This document shows, piece after piece, positions 48,951-62,870 of a DNA stretch of 64,000 bases (position 1 is its first letter; each line of letters opens with the position of its first letter). Position numbers and translations under genes: made by a program. The notes below the pieces were generated by a model. That model was not told the DNA's origin, ran no database searches, and saw only the letters and a list, made by a program, of their open reading frames with translations. Source of the stretch: Petrolisthes cinctipes (taxonomy: Eukaryota > Arthropoda > Malacostraca > Decapoda > Porcellanidae); contig JAWQEG010001348.1 in NCBI GenBank assembly GCA_033782935.1, positions 80,849 through 144,848 of the forward strand, written 5' to 3'.

Positions 48951-51900
48951 CCGGTTGCAGCACACCTCACGTGGATTTTTAATCCATGTGGGCAGATCTC
49001 GTCAAATCCACTAGAAAGTGACCAGATCCTACAACAATCTTTATTCTAGCCCTGTGGGGGATAACTAATATTCACAGAGAATAAAGTCAGCCCCACTGGG
49101 CCCTATTTATTGTGTAAGATGGTTTACAGTTGTTAGCTGTTGTTTTCATCAGCATATTGAACAACACATTTGAATAACAACTACAAAGCATAGCTTGTGT
49201 TTGCTGTGTGTGCCCTGAGTGAACTAGAAAAGATGGATTCCAGCTAGATTCCACTTTTCTGTAAGACCATATGATGATGTAGATCAACAACAGTGTTTCA
49301 GAAATAATTAACTTTGTATATTGTCAGTTATGGCAGTTCAACACAGTGAGCCAAAAATGGACAAGGGTGGAGGGAGCTGGGAGAATGCCTGAGGAGTTGG
49401 CCTCACACTCGGCCGTCCAGCTGGGTCACAATATGCTTGTCTTTGGGGGCACTGCCATGCCCTTTGGTGACTCTTCATCTGACTCGGTAAGAACCAGAAT
49501 TGTTTCAGACTTTATCAGTTTAGCCTGTATTTCTTTCCATTAATGACTCTCAGAGAATATCTCAATACTAAAGAGAAGAGGTGGATAGCTTCAACAGGTC
49601 ACAGCTAGCCTTTACAATATTGGCTGCAGACCTTACCATGTCAGAATAAAAACAGATTTTAGTTGTGATCTGGTGCACTTCCCTCTTTCAGCTGCACATC
49701 TGTCATCTCCCCACTGGCAATTGGCAGAATGTTGTTACGCAGGGCAGTAAACCCGAACCAATGTATGGACAGGTCAGTCTCATTCTCTCACTCAGCTATC
49801 AACAGAGCCATTTTGTTTGAGGTATTTGGACACTCCATTCTTGAAACTATTAAAATTATAAACAAGATGGGAGATGGATTGAATTAGACAAATGATAATT
49901 ATTGATACCGTTGTTATTGATTACTTGCAGGCGGTGTGTTTGAGTGATGACAAACTGTATGTAGTGGGTGGGACAACGGGGTTCCAGTATAGTATCGATG
50001 TCCACTGTCTCGACCTTCATGAGCGAGCTTGGACTGACCTTTCCCCCACCTCATCCCGTATGACTCCCACACCCAAAGAGAGGTAAGATTATGGTTTTTT
50101 CTACCCTCTCCCTCTCAGCCACTTCCATATCTTTCTTGCCTTAATAACACAGACATGCATACACTCCCTTTATCTCTCCTTCCTTCCATATGATTCTTAC
50201 CAACATACAAATGAACAGAGGCAAATTTTCATATCTTCCCCTTTTGTCCCTAACACCCCAGAGGAAGTAAGGATAGCTAACATTTCTCCAGTGACTCTAG
50301 TACTCCTTTTTATTGGGCCATCTCACACACACACACATGAACTTTGCCACTTTTTTCCCTTTTCACCCCATACATTTACCACAACAAAGGATAGGAAAGA
50401 ACTGGCAGCCTCTCTCTTTCATCTTAAAAAAAAAAATAAGCACAATGGCAACATACATACAGGACACATGATTACTCATTTCAATACCTGTACTTGGAAA
50501 TAAACTGAAGAATTTTAATTATTTATCTGGCAACAACATAAGACTGATTCCTACTGCAGGTATCGTCACGAGATAGTAGAACATGATGGGTCCCTATACG
50601 TGTTGGGTGGAGGAAGGTCTGACGCTGCCTGTGATCTGACTGACCTGCCCACCTTTAGTCTTGCTGCCCGGGCTTGGTCCTTCACTCACACTCGTCCTGA
50701 CCCAGCGTCTGGGAAGTATCCTGCCCCTAGAAGGTGTCATGTTGCCAGCAAGCTTGGACATTGTGAGTACTGAACTGTAACTAATGCAACAGTTCCTCCC
50801 CAGGGATAACTTCTCCCTTGTTGTGAAGTGTATTCTTATGGTATCATCAGTCTCTGACTCTGTACTCTCCCATCTATCTACTGTCTCCTCCCATTTCTAT
50901 ATATACTTAAATCCTTGCACATTGGACAAAATCTGCACTTTGAATCCTTGTGGCAGGCAAAATGTTTGTTTTTTTACAAATATTTATAAAGTACTTTTGT
51001 AACTATTAATATTACAGAAAAAAAATGAAAATTCCATCACTAACTACAAACCTTTAAAATGAGCTTTATTGAATGTATAGTTTGGCTACTGTAGTGATGT
51101 GAACAGTGGCAGTGAAAGCAAGCTAACAAATTATACATGAGATTATATTTCTTGATTTCTTGTTGGAAAGAACTGGTATATTATAAACTTTACTACAACT
51201 AGACTCTTTTACTTGTTGGAGGGAACCACAACTGGCAATCAAAAATAAAACTGTTACCTCATCCCAGGTTACATTTTTGATAACATGCCTCATCTTTCAC
51301 CAGTCAGTTTAATATCCTGCCCATAATACCTCATCCAACAAAAATTTAGGCAATGAAAATTAATTCTGTCCAAGCTAGGCCATGTAGTTCATGTACAGGA
51401 AAGCACTCTCCACTCCCAACCTGATTTACATGCAGTGATGAGCCTTGAGACAGGGGCAGCGAGGAGCAAGGCATGAACATTGCCACTCACCAACCCTATA
51501 CCCACAAGAGCAAGAGTTACAGAAAACTAACCTTGAAATGTGCACCCGGACAGATGTGTATGTGCATGGTGGTTACAATGGAGAAGAGGCGTTTGCAGAC
51601 TTGTGGCGGCTGGATCTGAGAGTGTGGGAGTGGCAACAGCTGCCCTGCAAGTCACCTGTACCTCTTTATTTCCACTCTGCTGCAGTCACTGAGGTTAGTT
51701 ATTTACCTATAATCATACTGCAGTGAAGTTCATTACTGTAGTTGAACAGGATCACCCTCTGAAATTTAGCTGTTGGTTCTTAAGGGTCAGTGGCCATTGA
51801 CATGAAGTGGCTCTAGTCCATAAAAGCTTCTCTTTAAAAGATGATAATGTAGCCTATGCAATGGTTGTAAATGTTAAGGTACTCTACAATACTGTTTGTG

Positions 51901-52525
51901 TCATATTTTATTAAGAAACACAGTCAGTTAATACCAATTTATGAAAAAGAACATTGTAACTATTATGATTTTGTATTATGCCTTTGTTATATCATTGCAA
52001 CCAATACAGGTTCATACAGTTAATAATTAGACTTTTTACAGGTACAAATCACACTATGAGGATAAACCAGTAGAGTATTACACCAGTCTTTCCAGCCTAT
52101 TGGGTTGGGCAGTTTTTGTACAGTACTATTCTCATACACTGGTATCACTGCATTGCAGAACATCACATGACATCACACATATTGTATGCCTGTGCAGACA
52201 AGTGACCATAAACCTGGGCAACACCAGAACTTATCAGTTTCTTTTGGGCTGGCATGTTCATAACATTAATACATGGTACATCCAACAGGAGGGTTGCATG
52301 TACATATTTGGGGGAGTGAAAGACCTACGGGACAACAAACGATCAGCACGTGTTACCAAGGTGTGGCTCAAAGTAGCCAAGTTGAGAGACATCTGCTGGG
52401 AGGCCCTTTGTCACTACACACCCTCCCTGGCTACGCTACCACCAGCCACACTCCTACAGATGGGCATCCCTCAATATATTGTTGACAGTCTTCATCACCA
52501 ACACCAGGCTCCTGCTTATGGATAG
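46568..52525 (+). CDS. KLHDC10: KLHDC10 / Slim kelch-repeat substrate receptor (8 exons)
   Basis: KLHDC10 is a six-bladed kelch protein that acts as a cullin-2 E3 receptor for C-terminal degrons and, in flies and mammals, promotes ASK1 stress signalling via PP5. Exons: 46568-46646, 48298-48443, 49328-49486, 49692-49772, 49931-50082, 50560-50762, 51554-51693, 52289-52525; phases agree and give 398 codons plus TAG. Each blade's Gly-Gly is visible: YSFGGYNP, MLVFGGTAMPFG, LYVVGGTTGF, LYVLGGGR, VYVHGGYNGEE and MYIFGGVKD. The C-terminus (LRDICWEALCHYTP and later LLQMGIP) matches the conserved KLHDC10 tail that contacts Elongin/cullin. The first exon gives MSSSKGIYRFKPLVFHF, shorter than the human glycine-rich head. 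Identity is by recalled family alignment. Confidence 0.93.
47100..47260 (+). repeat. Diverged TTAGG-like repeat fragment
   Basis: It contains GGGAGTTTGCCACAGTTAGG, CAGCAGTCTGCCATG and GGTTGGGTTGATCAGGTCA, in the same order as the core of the repeat at 1125-1500 but much diverged. It lies in KLHDC10 intron 1. Confidence 0.4.
48560..48947 (+). repeat. Poly(A)-tailed retroposed sequence, probable SINE
   Basis: A roughly 350-bp GC-richer block lies in KLHDC10 intron 2 and ends in about 39 A residues (48909-48947). Base composition and tail suggest a retroposon. No A/B box could be identified with confidence and no second copy is present in the window. The 175-codon open frame across it ends in poly-lysine from the tail and is not a gene. 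Confidence 0.5.
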
Positions 52526-52657
52526 GTAATGTAAAATGGTAGATCTTACATACTAAAATCATTATTATTGTAACTGTCATCATCATCTTCATCTACCAAA
52601 ATGGTTCTACTCTTGTCTCTCTACTGTTAATCTTTTTCATCACATTTACTTTAAAGA

Positions 52658-52663
52658 AATAAA
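52658..52663 (+). terminator. Candidate poly(A) signal for KLHDC10
   Basis: AATAAA lies about 130 nt after the stop. A second AATAAA lies at 53091-53096, so alternative 3' ends are possible. Confidence 0.5.
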
Positions 52664-53347
52664 ATTTCTTGATGTAGATTAATGAAAACAAGTAATGACA
52701 ATGACTTTTCCTTACAGTTGTGTTGAATAGTATGGTGGCCAGGCTGCACGCTGTGTGTTTCATCACCTGGACTACAGCATATCACTCCGCTCCAACATTA
52801 TTTAGTATTTATCCTATCGTTTCATGCATCACAAATCACTGGTTACAGTGTGTAAAAAAGCATATTTAGATAATCCACTGTGCCGTTTGTATGGTCTGTC
52901 TGTGTATCAGTTTTATTACACCAGTTTGTTTAACTGTAAACAATCATTAAGATATCTCAAAGTACTGTATTGTGTGATTGGTCTATTTCCCAGTATCAGT
53001 TTTTAGCAGCAAACAAACATATTAACCTTTTGCACTGTTTGAATGGTTCATATTCCAGTTACAATTGATTTCTTTTACATTAGGGAAAGGAATAAACAGG
53101 TGCACAGTACTCAGTGTGTGCGCGTGTAGGTGTACATCTGTGCCTGCATGTGTATGTGCATTCATGTGCACCGTAATACTGTATAAGGGACTGTATATAT
53201 ATTATATACCTCTGTTAACACACAATTTTGCTTCTTCTATAACTGACATTAAAGAATTATCACATTAATGGGAGCTCACCTCTGTACAAAGTCCAATTTT
53301 GATCTATTGTGATACAAAAATTTTTGGTACTGTCTTCCAATTGCAAT

Positions 53348-54200
53348 TCATTATCTATCTATCTATCTATCTATAGCTCTGACGCCTCGTTCCCTCCGGG
53401 AACTCCCTCCAAGGGGGTGGCCACGGCAGAAGTGTCTCCAGTTTTCCTTGTTCCAACACTCCCTCCTTACTTGGTCAAGGCCTACTCTGCCCCTCACGTT
53501 TCTCTCCTTTACATACTCTTCCACTCTGTTCTGCCATCTAACCGGAGGTCTGCCTCCAGGTTACACCAGGTCCCACAACTTCACTTCCATTGACAAATTC
53601 TTTACAAATTTGTCACTTTGCATTCTCTCTACATGTCCAAACCACCTCAATGTATTACGCTTCACTCTCAACCACTCCATACTCAATACCAATTGCCTTT
53701 TCACTCATACCACATCTCTCATACACACTTTCATTTCTTTCTCCATCCCACCTAGACACTCCACATGCTCCTCTCAAGTAACTCATTTCCACAGCACCTA
53801 TTCTAGACTGATGAGCCCTACTCCATGTCCATGTCTCTGACGCATATGTCAGTGTGGGCAGGATTATACTATTTCGTAGTCCCCTTTTCACCTTCATACT
53901 CACACTTCTACCCTTCATAATCCTTCCCAATGATCCTATGACCTGTCTATCCCTCATTGCTCTCTCCCTAATTTCTCCTTCCATACTTCCATGTTTACAC
54001 AGAACTGTACCCAGGTACTTAAACTCCTTCACTTCCTCCATTCTCTCACCCCTCAGAGTTATCTCACACTTAGTCCCAGTTGGTACTCCCACTCTGTAAG
54101 GTGTAGCAAAGTCAATCATACAATAATACAACATAAAAGTACTATTGGTGTGCAACTTATAAACTAGTGTAATAACTTTATAAAACAAACTCACAGCATT
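53348..54200 (-). pseudogene. LINE-A copy, 5'-truncated
   Basis: On the minus strand, an open frame from about 54194 reads EVKEFKYLGTVLCKHGSM, IILPTLTYASETWTW and EMSYLRGACGVSRWDG, the standard C-terminal part of this LINE class. It then shifts frame into WFGHVERM and RWQNRVEEYVKERN pieces and ends at the (ATAG)n tail at 53348-53374. It is the longest LINE-A copy in the window. It lies just downstream of KLHDC10. Confidence 0.82.
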
Positions 54201-57200
54201 ATTTAGCTAAGTTGAGAAAAGTGTTGGTTTCACGAAGTTGTGTTGGAAGTTAACTGCATTGCGGAGTGATATTCCTTTCACAAAATCATGATGCATGTGA
54301 TAGAAAATGCATCTCCACAATGGAGGTTTGACTTTATGTATACATATATATATATAGTCCCAATAATATTGTTTGTGGAATAATGTGAGATACCCAGTCT
54401 AACTCTTTGAGGCTGTACCCAAATTTATAGAAAATTTTGTGATTTGGATGGCTTACTAGTAGTTGTTACAAGGTTGTTATACAATAAGAAGTGCAACCCA
54501 TTTATTAGACACATGCCCAGTATATAGCTAAAGACAGCAATTTCCCTGATAAGTTGATACATATGGCTCCTGCTTGTGTGGCATTTGTTGCAACTGTTTT
54601 GCAAGTGCCAAGAAATGTTAACCAAGCAAAGAGGAATACTTGGAATACAAGGGAAAATTTTTGCCAAGGATTTGGTTCAATGTCAAGGACTTTGAGAATC
54701 TGAGACATGAGGTGTCATTACCTAAATACAATACAGTACTAACTGAATATACAATAAGTATAAACAGCTCTTCCGCTGGTACTTTACAAATGATACTTCA
54801 TGTGTATCTGATTCTCATAGTGCCTGGAAGGAGAACCAAAGGTTTGACAGATATTTTATCAAGTGTCTGGTGTATGCAGTTTTGTTATGATGCATATCTC
54901 AGCATGTACAGTATAGGCATTCAGGAAGTACTGTACTGTATTTTGTCACAGTCAAAAGTTTGGTTGAGCAGATTCATAATTTATTCCATTACCCTTTTGA
55001 TTATTTGATTCCCGTTTACTATACAGTACATGTACATATATTTTATCTGATACCTAATGTATTGATAGGAATCCATTACAATAGAATCATGACCACATTA
55101 TTAATTTTGCAAAGATTAATTATTATCAGTAGAGTTTGCTAAAGGAATGATATAATCATATTTGTGAATGACTGAACGGTATCTCAAAAAAGTATCGGTG
55201 CACATATTACTTAACAAATGTCCGACCAATAGGCCAAACAGCTAGGCACTGCCCCAAGATGATAGCAAAATTGGCTTCCTTTTCTTCAATTTTCTAGCTG
55301 AGGCAGCATAGCCTCGGGTTTGTACATCCCTTAGTACTGTAGTAGTAGGGTTATATGGGAGATGGATGTTACATTTTTAATTAATGCTGTTGTTACAGAA
55401 TTGGATTAAGCACATCAGATTATGTACTGGGCCTTCTCTTAATTTAACACCATCAGCATTTTCCTTAATTACTGTATATTAGAATAACAAGAACATTCTG
55501 AAACCACATCTCCACCAAGGCTGAGCAGTATAAAATACCCCCATAAATGTTTGAAAGTACAGTATAAGGGAAAAGCCACTAATTTTTCATCCTCATTGTT
55601 AACACTGTGAGGAAAAGATAAAATTAAAGTGGAAAAATAAGAAACTTGGACCAGTATCTGCATCTCACCTATAGTTGAATAACACTGCCATTCACGAGAC
55701 CCACCTTTGTTACAATTAAAAAAAAATCCATACAACTTTTTCCATAATGCTAACAAACATGCCTGCTTTGTGAACTAATCACACTGCCTCCTTGGCAGAA
55801 ATAAGTCATAAAGTCAAAGAGCCTATAATAAGAAAAACCTTGACCTACTAAAGAACATCATGCACAAACCCCTACAGTCCACAGCACATTACTGTATATG
55901 GTTTCATTCTTATAAATTTAGTATTAAAGAGAGCGTTCTGGATCACCTGGTATGCTGTACACTAGTGTCATATATTGTGCACTGTACTCAGAAAAGTGCA
56001 ACTTTATATTTTTTAACATCATCATAGCATTTTTTTAAATATATTTGGCTAGAACTAGATGTTGTCCCAAAGGGAGATCAGACACAGGTGTTCTTCATTC
56101 ATGCATTATTCTGGGATGCATCTGGGCTTGTGTGCCAAACTTGGTAAACATTTGTTGAGAAATTCAAACATTGTTCTTGGACAAGCAAACAATCTTGTGC
56201 ATATTATATAGTTGAAGAACTTGAACCAACATACTGTACATTACATAATTATTTACTTTAGTCCTCTGAGTCATTTTCGGTGCAAAAATAGCTGCACTTA
56301 AACAAAATTCACGCATAGAATACCAATGATCATAAAACATAATGGTTATGGATTTTATTTCTTACATCACCTCTAGAAATATTTCAAAGGAGATAGAGTG
56401 GTGAGAAAGATCATTTATGGTTGGCTGAGCAATGTACGAATATGTGATAGATTTACAAGTGGCCTGTTGGGTAATATGACTAACTCAAACCAACAAAGTT
56501 TTATACATCACCGCTGTGTTACATTGTTTAAAATTTGCCAGTAATTGTATACAGTACTTGTAAATACAAATTCCTGTTATGTTGGTTGTCATATTTTGTG
56601 GCAGTGTCTTATAGAATTAGAATTATTAAAACATAGAATTACCACATGAAAAAAAAATTAGTGTCAATTGTTGCACTACAATTGTGTAAAAAATTATATA
56701 TCTAAATTCAGAAACCCATAAATGTATTTAAAAAATTCGTTATTAGCCCGAGATGATCTGTATTACTGGAGTCATGTAGTAACCTGGTTAAGGTAGCTGA
56801 TCACATATCATATTAACAGTTAACCTATTCATTCATTTGATTAATGGTCACAGACTTTGTTGTATATTTTAACATTCATTTTCATTCTGTATCATAATTA
56901 CTGTTTAATGGTCAAGCTTATTTCATAGGAACCACGGAATTCTTTATTTATTTTATAATTTAGTTGTATATTAGGATTAAAAAAACAACGAAAAAATGTG
57001 TTTTATTAGATATCTTCCAAACTACCATAACCACCTAAATCCACTTGTTTGCACATTTTCCCTAGCACTATGCCTTTACTGCTTACTACTCTCAACCATA
57101 TATCATATTAACATTTCACTAAGTATAGTACCACTCCCCGTCATACTATCAGTCTCTACTACACGATCAGCTGACCAGCCTTCCCATCCCCTGCTGGTCA

Positions 57201-57946
57201 GCTGAGCGACAGTCAGCTGTTCAAGGTCAACATTCTGGGAATCGACTGGCGCGAATTCATCACTTTGTTTTGATCATCTTCCCGCTTCGAAAAGACTATT
57301 TGTTATTTGTTTCTTTTATGGTGTGGAAAGAGATGTGCTTCTTCTTCATCATAAATAAATACTGCGAGGACAAAATTATTTGTATGTCATGCATTTAGTT
57401 CATTTATTCCTGCTGGAGGAAAGTATTGTACAAATGTTGCAGCGCTGAAACAGGATTATGACACTCTACAATACCAGAAAAGAAATAATTGTATTACAAC
57501 GTATTATTCAAGGGATTAGTTACGCAATTTACAAGTTAGCGATCGTTTAACAGTGACAGCTTTTCTTTCGCAAAATTATGCATCAGTGGGTTGAATTATA
57601 GCAGTTTTTATATCTTCTTGTAAGATAGGGAAGGATAATGGGCCTTAAGATGGTACTGCAAAGAAAAAAACTCTGGGGTTCCCTTGAAAGCACTTAAAAA
57701 GTATTTTTTTAATTAGGAACTCATGAAACTACAGTCGCTTTACTACAAAATAAAATAGTAAGAACCATCATATACATGACTACTAAAAAATTATGTAGCC
57801 TTTTCATCACTTTATGAAATATTCGGTATAACAGCCCAAGAAGCTTATTATTAATAATATTCATATTCACTTCAAAAAGAACAAAAAAGCATTAAATTAA
57901 ATCCATTATTGGATAAGTTATATTCAATTTTAATTAGAAACATTGC

Positions 57947-57969
57947 ATGTGTGTGTGTGTGTGTGTGTA
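57947..57969 (+). repeat. GT microsatellite
   Basis: About 11 GT dinucleotides, roughly 230 bp before the possible exon at 58195. Confidence 0.9.
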
Positions 57970-58194
57970 GTGAGCCGAGTTCAGTTAATCAATTCTGTTT
58001 CACCATAGATAAATGATATATACAGTATACAACATTGTCACGAAAATATAACCTAAAATAATAAAACCAATCAGTGAAGTTCCATCATAACAAACATTAC
58101 TAAGGAGGGTTAGAGTGTGGTGTGCCTGGTGCAATAGTGTCAGTGTTGCCCTTCGTCTCCTTCCTTGCTGGTAACCTCGTATTTTTACATCCAG

Positions 58195-58269
58195 GAGATA
58201 CTCTACACACACCGCCAAACTGGACAAGTTACCGGAATACGTGCGGGACACCGTCGACTGGTTTATGGG
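58195..58269 (+). CDS. Possible isolated coding exon, unknown gene
   Basis: Between a TTTTTACATCCAG acceptor and a GG|GTGAGC donor, one frame reads HTAKLDKLPEYVRDTVDWFM after a short RYST start. This looks like a genuine amphipathic protein segment. I do not recognise the protein. No partner exon was found within the window, so the rest of the gene would have long introns or lie beyond 64000. A second frame is also open, which lowers confidence. Confidence 0.4.
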
Positions 58270-60184
58270 GTGAGCTAAACTAACATTTATTGATTAAAAT
58301 GGAGGTTGAATAGGTAGGCCTAGTTTTCATAGGTTTTTCGCATATTAAACCCTTAACCTTTCCCCCCTAGAACCATTTGCCTAATTTAATCCTACTTTTG
58401 TATTGTTATCTTGCATCCCCGTCATTTTTTCCTGATTTTATGACGTAATTTATCCTTACAAGTGTGACCCAACAAGTAGTTTGTAGGGCATCGGTAATTG
58501 TGTCTCAGTGACCTAGTGAGTCGGATTAGAAGGTCACCCTCAAGAAAGGTCACTTATCATAGGGTTTTCTGTGTATGTTAGGGACCAATGTATGGGATCA
58601 TTAACACACAGGGTCATTCATCAGGATTTAAACTGGTGAAGCATTCTTACTGTAATATTTATAGGCTACTCTTTCTTTGGCTTTCTTCCTGTTTATGAGT
58701 AGTATTATTTATCATTTCTATATAGGCATCTTTAATAAACCAATCCTTAATTAATATTAGTTTCTTTTCATTTGTCTTTTGGGACTTTGGGAGTGACAGT
58801 CATGGCTAGTAGTAGAGCATATACATGTACCCAGAGCCTGGCTACCATAATTTTTAACTGGCATGAAAACTCCAAAATTTAATAAATTTCATACAAAATG
58901 GAAAAACTACAAAGACTGAATAACAGAAACATAGGATGTAGTTTCATATCCATGAGTGTTAAGCTGGGCTTAGACTTTATAGACTAGTCTCACTTGACCA
59001 ATGAAGTTACCAGCATACGAGGGACCATTCACACCATGTACAATACCAGAGCATTCTTAGTCTTGATGGAAATATATCATTCACTGATTCAGTTTCCTAG
59101 TAGGCATACTTTATGTTTGCATTAGGTAAATTTAATCATGGAGTCAAACTAAGTACGATATACCTACCAGTATAAATTATTGTATAGTATCCGTTCCCAA
59201 ACTTATTTTGAACCAGAGCTTTTCGTATGAAATATTGATACAGAGGCTACCTGTAAAACAAAGGAATGCTATTGATAAATTGCTCACACCATGGAAAAAG
59301 ATTATCAGATTATATATATACGGTACGTACTGTACATAAATAACATTATCAAGACACTTGATCTTTGTGATAAACAACAAAACTGTGTGAGCACTGGACA
59401 GTAAATATCTTCCTAATTATATAATGCACACTGTACGGATTAATTGTCTTAGTGGTAACTGTGTAGCTGGCCACAAATTGAGGGATAAGCCTTGGAGTGG
59501 TAAAATATTACTGTCATAATACTTTGTTTAGTCAATATTGAAAATTTCACATAGTTATCTCAATTCATGTGAGTAGAAACATTGTTTTTCATAGTTTAGC
59601 TTGTTTGCTGAAGGTCTTTTTCTCATGAATCAAATAGGCTATACTCTGTGTACAGTATTCTGACTTTATTTAAAAGTGTATATAACCTCAATATATGGGC
59701 ACTTTTTTGAATGATTGCCATGCCTACTAGTTTCAAAATCAACTTTTCTGATGCCAACTAAACCAATGTTTACTGTCCTTCATTCTTTTGTTGAGGTGCT
59801 GATTTTTCAAAGCATTATTAAGGTTTACTGTCAGTACGGTAGTACTTTGACCAATTCACCCTTTATGCACAGTACTGTACCATTTTTTAATGTAGTTAAA
59901 ATTTTAATTTTGTACACTGTCATGTGTCCTCCTATTGATATGGTTCTGTTATCTCGAAAGTAAGGTAGGCCTATCAGTATTATCTTGCTGAAAGTGTGAT
60001 TAGAGATGAACTTGAAAACAAGGGTAATGTTTTGTGCCCAGGTGGCAGATAAGCAAGTAAAAAAAAAAAAACGTTCAATCAGTGTGTCCTACTGGTTTTA
60101 AGCTACTATATATACATGTTAGACATCTGGATTCTTACAAAATCCTTAGAACGTAACTTAAAATGCTGGATATATATAATAATG

Positions 60185-60485
60185 AGCGTCATGGATTTGG
60201 GAGCAAGCTAAAGTTGAGGATATCCTGACCACTCTGATCAAAAAGAAATTAATTTGGGCAGGTCATGTTATGCACTAAAGTGATAATAGATGGAGTAATG
60301 GAATGGGAAATGAGGGATAAATAGAGGAGCCAGGGTAGACAGAATGTCAATGGAGAGATGAAACCAGAAAGTTCACAGGAATGGGTAAGAGTAGACTGAC
60401 TGTGAACAGAAAGAAGTGGATAGTGTAGGGTAGAACCTTCATTCTCCTGTGGAAGAACAACAATGGCTGCTGGTGATGATGAGTA
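60185..60485 (+). pseudogene. LINE C-terminal remnant (WAGHV class)
   Basis: With stops ignored, the plus strand reads KVEDILTTLIKKKLIWAGHV, DNRWSNGMGNEG and ECQWRDETRKFTGMGKS, then a WIV..GRTFIL ending. This is the usual C-terminal order of a common animal LINE class. A TGATGATGAT tail follows. It is non-functional. Confidence 0.65.
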
Positions 60486-62429
60486 ATATTATCTTGCTGT
60501 TGCATAGGCTAATCTATTGTTTTAATTTGTCATGGTTACCTGCGTGATAATTAGAGTGTACAGAAAGAATCATGCTCACCTTTGTTGTGGTTATAGCCTT
60601 ACTTTTCATATCTTTATGTAATGTTTCTAAAAATTATGTTAAATGTTATCTTGCATATCAGTGATGCTTGTCATGTCTTTATGAATGAAAGTTTTTGTTT
60701 TTTTAGTTGTTCATATATCCGTTATATGTTTCTTGAAGATCTTATACTGTATTGTGTGCAAATATTTTATAGTGTCACATATTTTCACTAGCAAATACTC
60801 TACCTGTAATTTGCAGGATGCTCTCCTGTAGGTAGTGGTGCCAGAGTCTTTAGATCCCTCTCTACTCATTGTTGGTGTGTAGTTCATCTAGTGATCTTTG
60901 TGACCTTAAGTGACAGTGAGCCATGGAGGAGTAGGTGGTGACAATTCAATTCCTAAGGTTGACTTTTGTAACTGTGGCAAATGTCCATGGAGGAGTGACT
61001 GTGGAAATGGTGGTTTCTGTCATTCTTTACTTATCCCTGGTCATATTTTATTGATGATAGTTGTAAGAGCACAGAGATGAAACCACAGTAGCAATGTGGT
61101 GTCATATTTTTCACTCGTCTTAATTTGTACTAGCTACCAGTAACAATGGGCTGCTCAAAATAGTTTGCTATAATGCCTGATTTTCTTTGTTTGACTATTG
61201 TTTTCATAAATCTTAAGTTGCAGTTCCTTCATGCAAAGGTGATTGTGCAGGTCATAAAAAATTATTATTATTAAGAGGTATATTGATATGAAACTTTACT
61301 GTGTAACTACTTTTCCTTAACTAGGACAGACACATGTTTTTTCTTAACAGTAGGCCTAGAGTTTTACAGGCATGGGAACAGAAGATAGTCCGGATTGTAA
61401 CTAGCGAGTCTGAAAAATTGCCCCCTTCTGTCAAGGGATTCCCCCTCAGTTGAATGTAAGCTTTTGAAGTAAGCTTGGAAAATTCTCTCAGATATCCAAT
61501 ATTTTTCCCCATGTTGAAGGGACTCTGGGTTTTGGTACATTTACCTACAAAATGTTTGCATCGCCCACCAGTCTACAAGGTGTGAAAAAGATAATTTTAA
61601 ATTATAAAGATATAATTTATGTCTGCTATTGTATTGTCATTGAATATAATTCACTATGAAAATATGAATACATTATCAAATGGAAAAATGTCTGTTGTAA
61701 GAAGTTCAAAGCATTTTCATTACTGAAGCTAGTAGCTTGTTGGAAAACTTTAAGGAATAAGAATAGTCAGAGTATTACAGTAGCTATGCTGTTTGTACCA
61801 CCACCACAGACTGGGGGAAGGATGATGACATAGCTTCCTTCAGGATATTGTCAGTGAAATATGTCATGCACAGCAGACCAGACTTCAGATTTATTGCAGG
61901 CATAATTATTCTTTATTGATTTACACTTTAATAGCTGTCACCTTAAATCATCAATGGTACCATGAAGGCAGGCTACCTCAGTTGACACACAAGATGTGTG
62001 TATAATGGTATATAATATCTTGTGCTTAAGCAAATCAGTCAAACAGTTCCTCATTTTTCGTACTGTATTAAAAATTTATCATATTACTTTTTATTAGTTA
62101 GATTGTACTGTTCAAATGTCCTTACACTCCTATGATAATTATATTTGAAAGCAAAAATAAGTTTGTAATGGGTACAGTACCTTAATCATTGATACCACTT
62201 CTGTAAGGCATGGACATTGAAAGCAAGGCCTATTGATCCTTTTGAGTTATTGTACATATGAATTTTTAAAATGTATTAATCTTTCATAGAATTTATTGTT
62301 CTATCTATTAACTATATTAAACAACAACAACTACCTCTGAGAATATAGTATGAGCAATGTACACCAGCTTGTTGTAAACTTGTGGCTTGGCATTCTGGAC
62401 AACATATTGATTAACACCTTATACCTGTA

Positions 62430-62870
62430 GGGTGGCAGGGTAGTGGTACCATATTGTAGTAATTGGTTGTGGTGGTAGATCTGGTTGCTACTAGTGTTCC
62501 TGTTGTGGAATGAGTATGGTTATGATACAAATATTGACTGTGGTTGTGGAAGATATTTATGTTTCTCTAGTAGTGGTACGTGTAAGTGTGATTGTGGTAT
62601 TGGTATGAGTGTGTTATTATGATAGTGGTATGGGTGTGACTGTGGTAGTGGTATTGACTAAGTATTGACTAAAGTAGCGGTATGACAGGGTGGAAGTTAC
62701 TGCAGTAGTGGTATTGACGTGGTATTGGTAGGGATAATGTTTGTGGTGGTTTTAGCAAATTGGATATGGTTATTGCAGGGGTAGGCTATTGACTGCTGTT
62801 GTGGTCAAGGTGCTGTGGGCTGTGGTAGTGATAGTGGCATTGCCTTGGTTGGTTGCGGTAGAGATTCGTT
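62430..62870 (+). repeat. Degenerate G/T-rich minisatellite
   Basis: Loose repetition of TGTGGTAGTGGTATTGAC-like units over about 430 bp, strongly G/T on the plus strand and poor in C. No frame is maintained. Confidence 0.6.

Larger units (their letters stand above)
52526..58194. other. Intergenic region after KLHDC10
   Basis: It contains the KLHDC10 3' region and a LINE-A copy (53348-54200). The rest, about 54200-58190, is AT-rich with no exon or repeat I could recognise apart from a GT microsatellite at about 57949-57969. A locally GC-richer stretch at about 57170-57300 with several CAGCTG motifs could be regulatory. Confidence 0.5.

Noticed and set aside
48522..49049. A 175-codon open frame
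   Set aside because: It runs through a poly(A)-tailed retroposed sequence in KLHDC10 intron 2 and its poly-lysine comes from the A tail.
53448..53840. Plus-strand open frame of 130 codons
   Set aside because: It is the complement of the LINE-A copy read on the minus strand.
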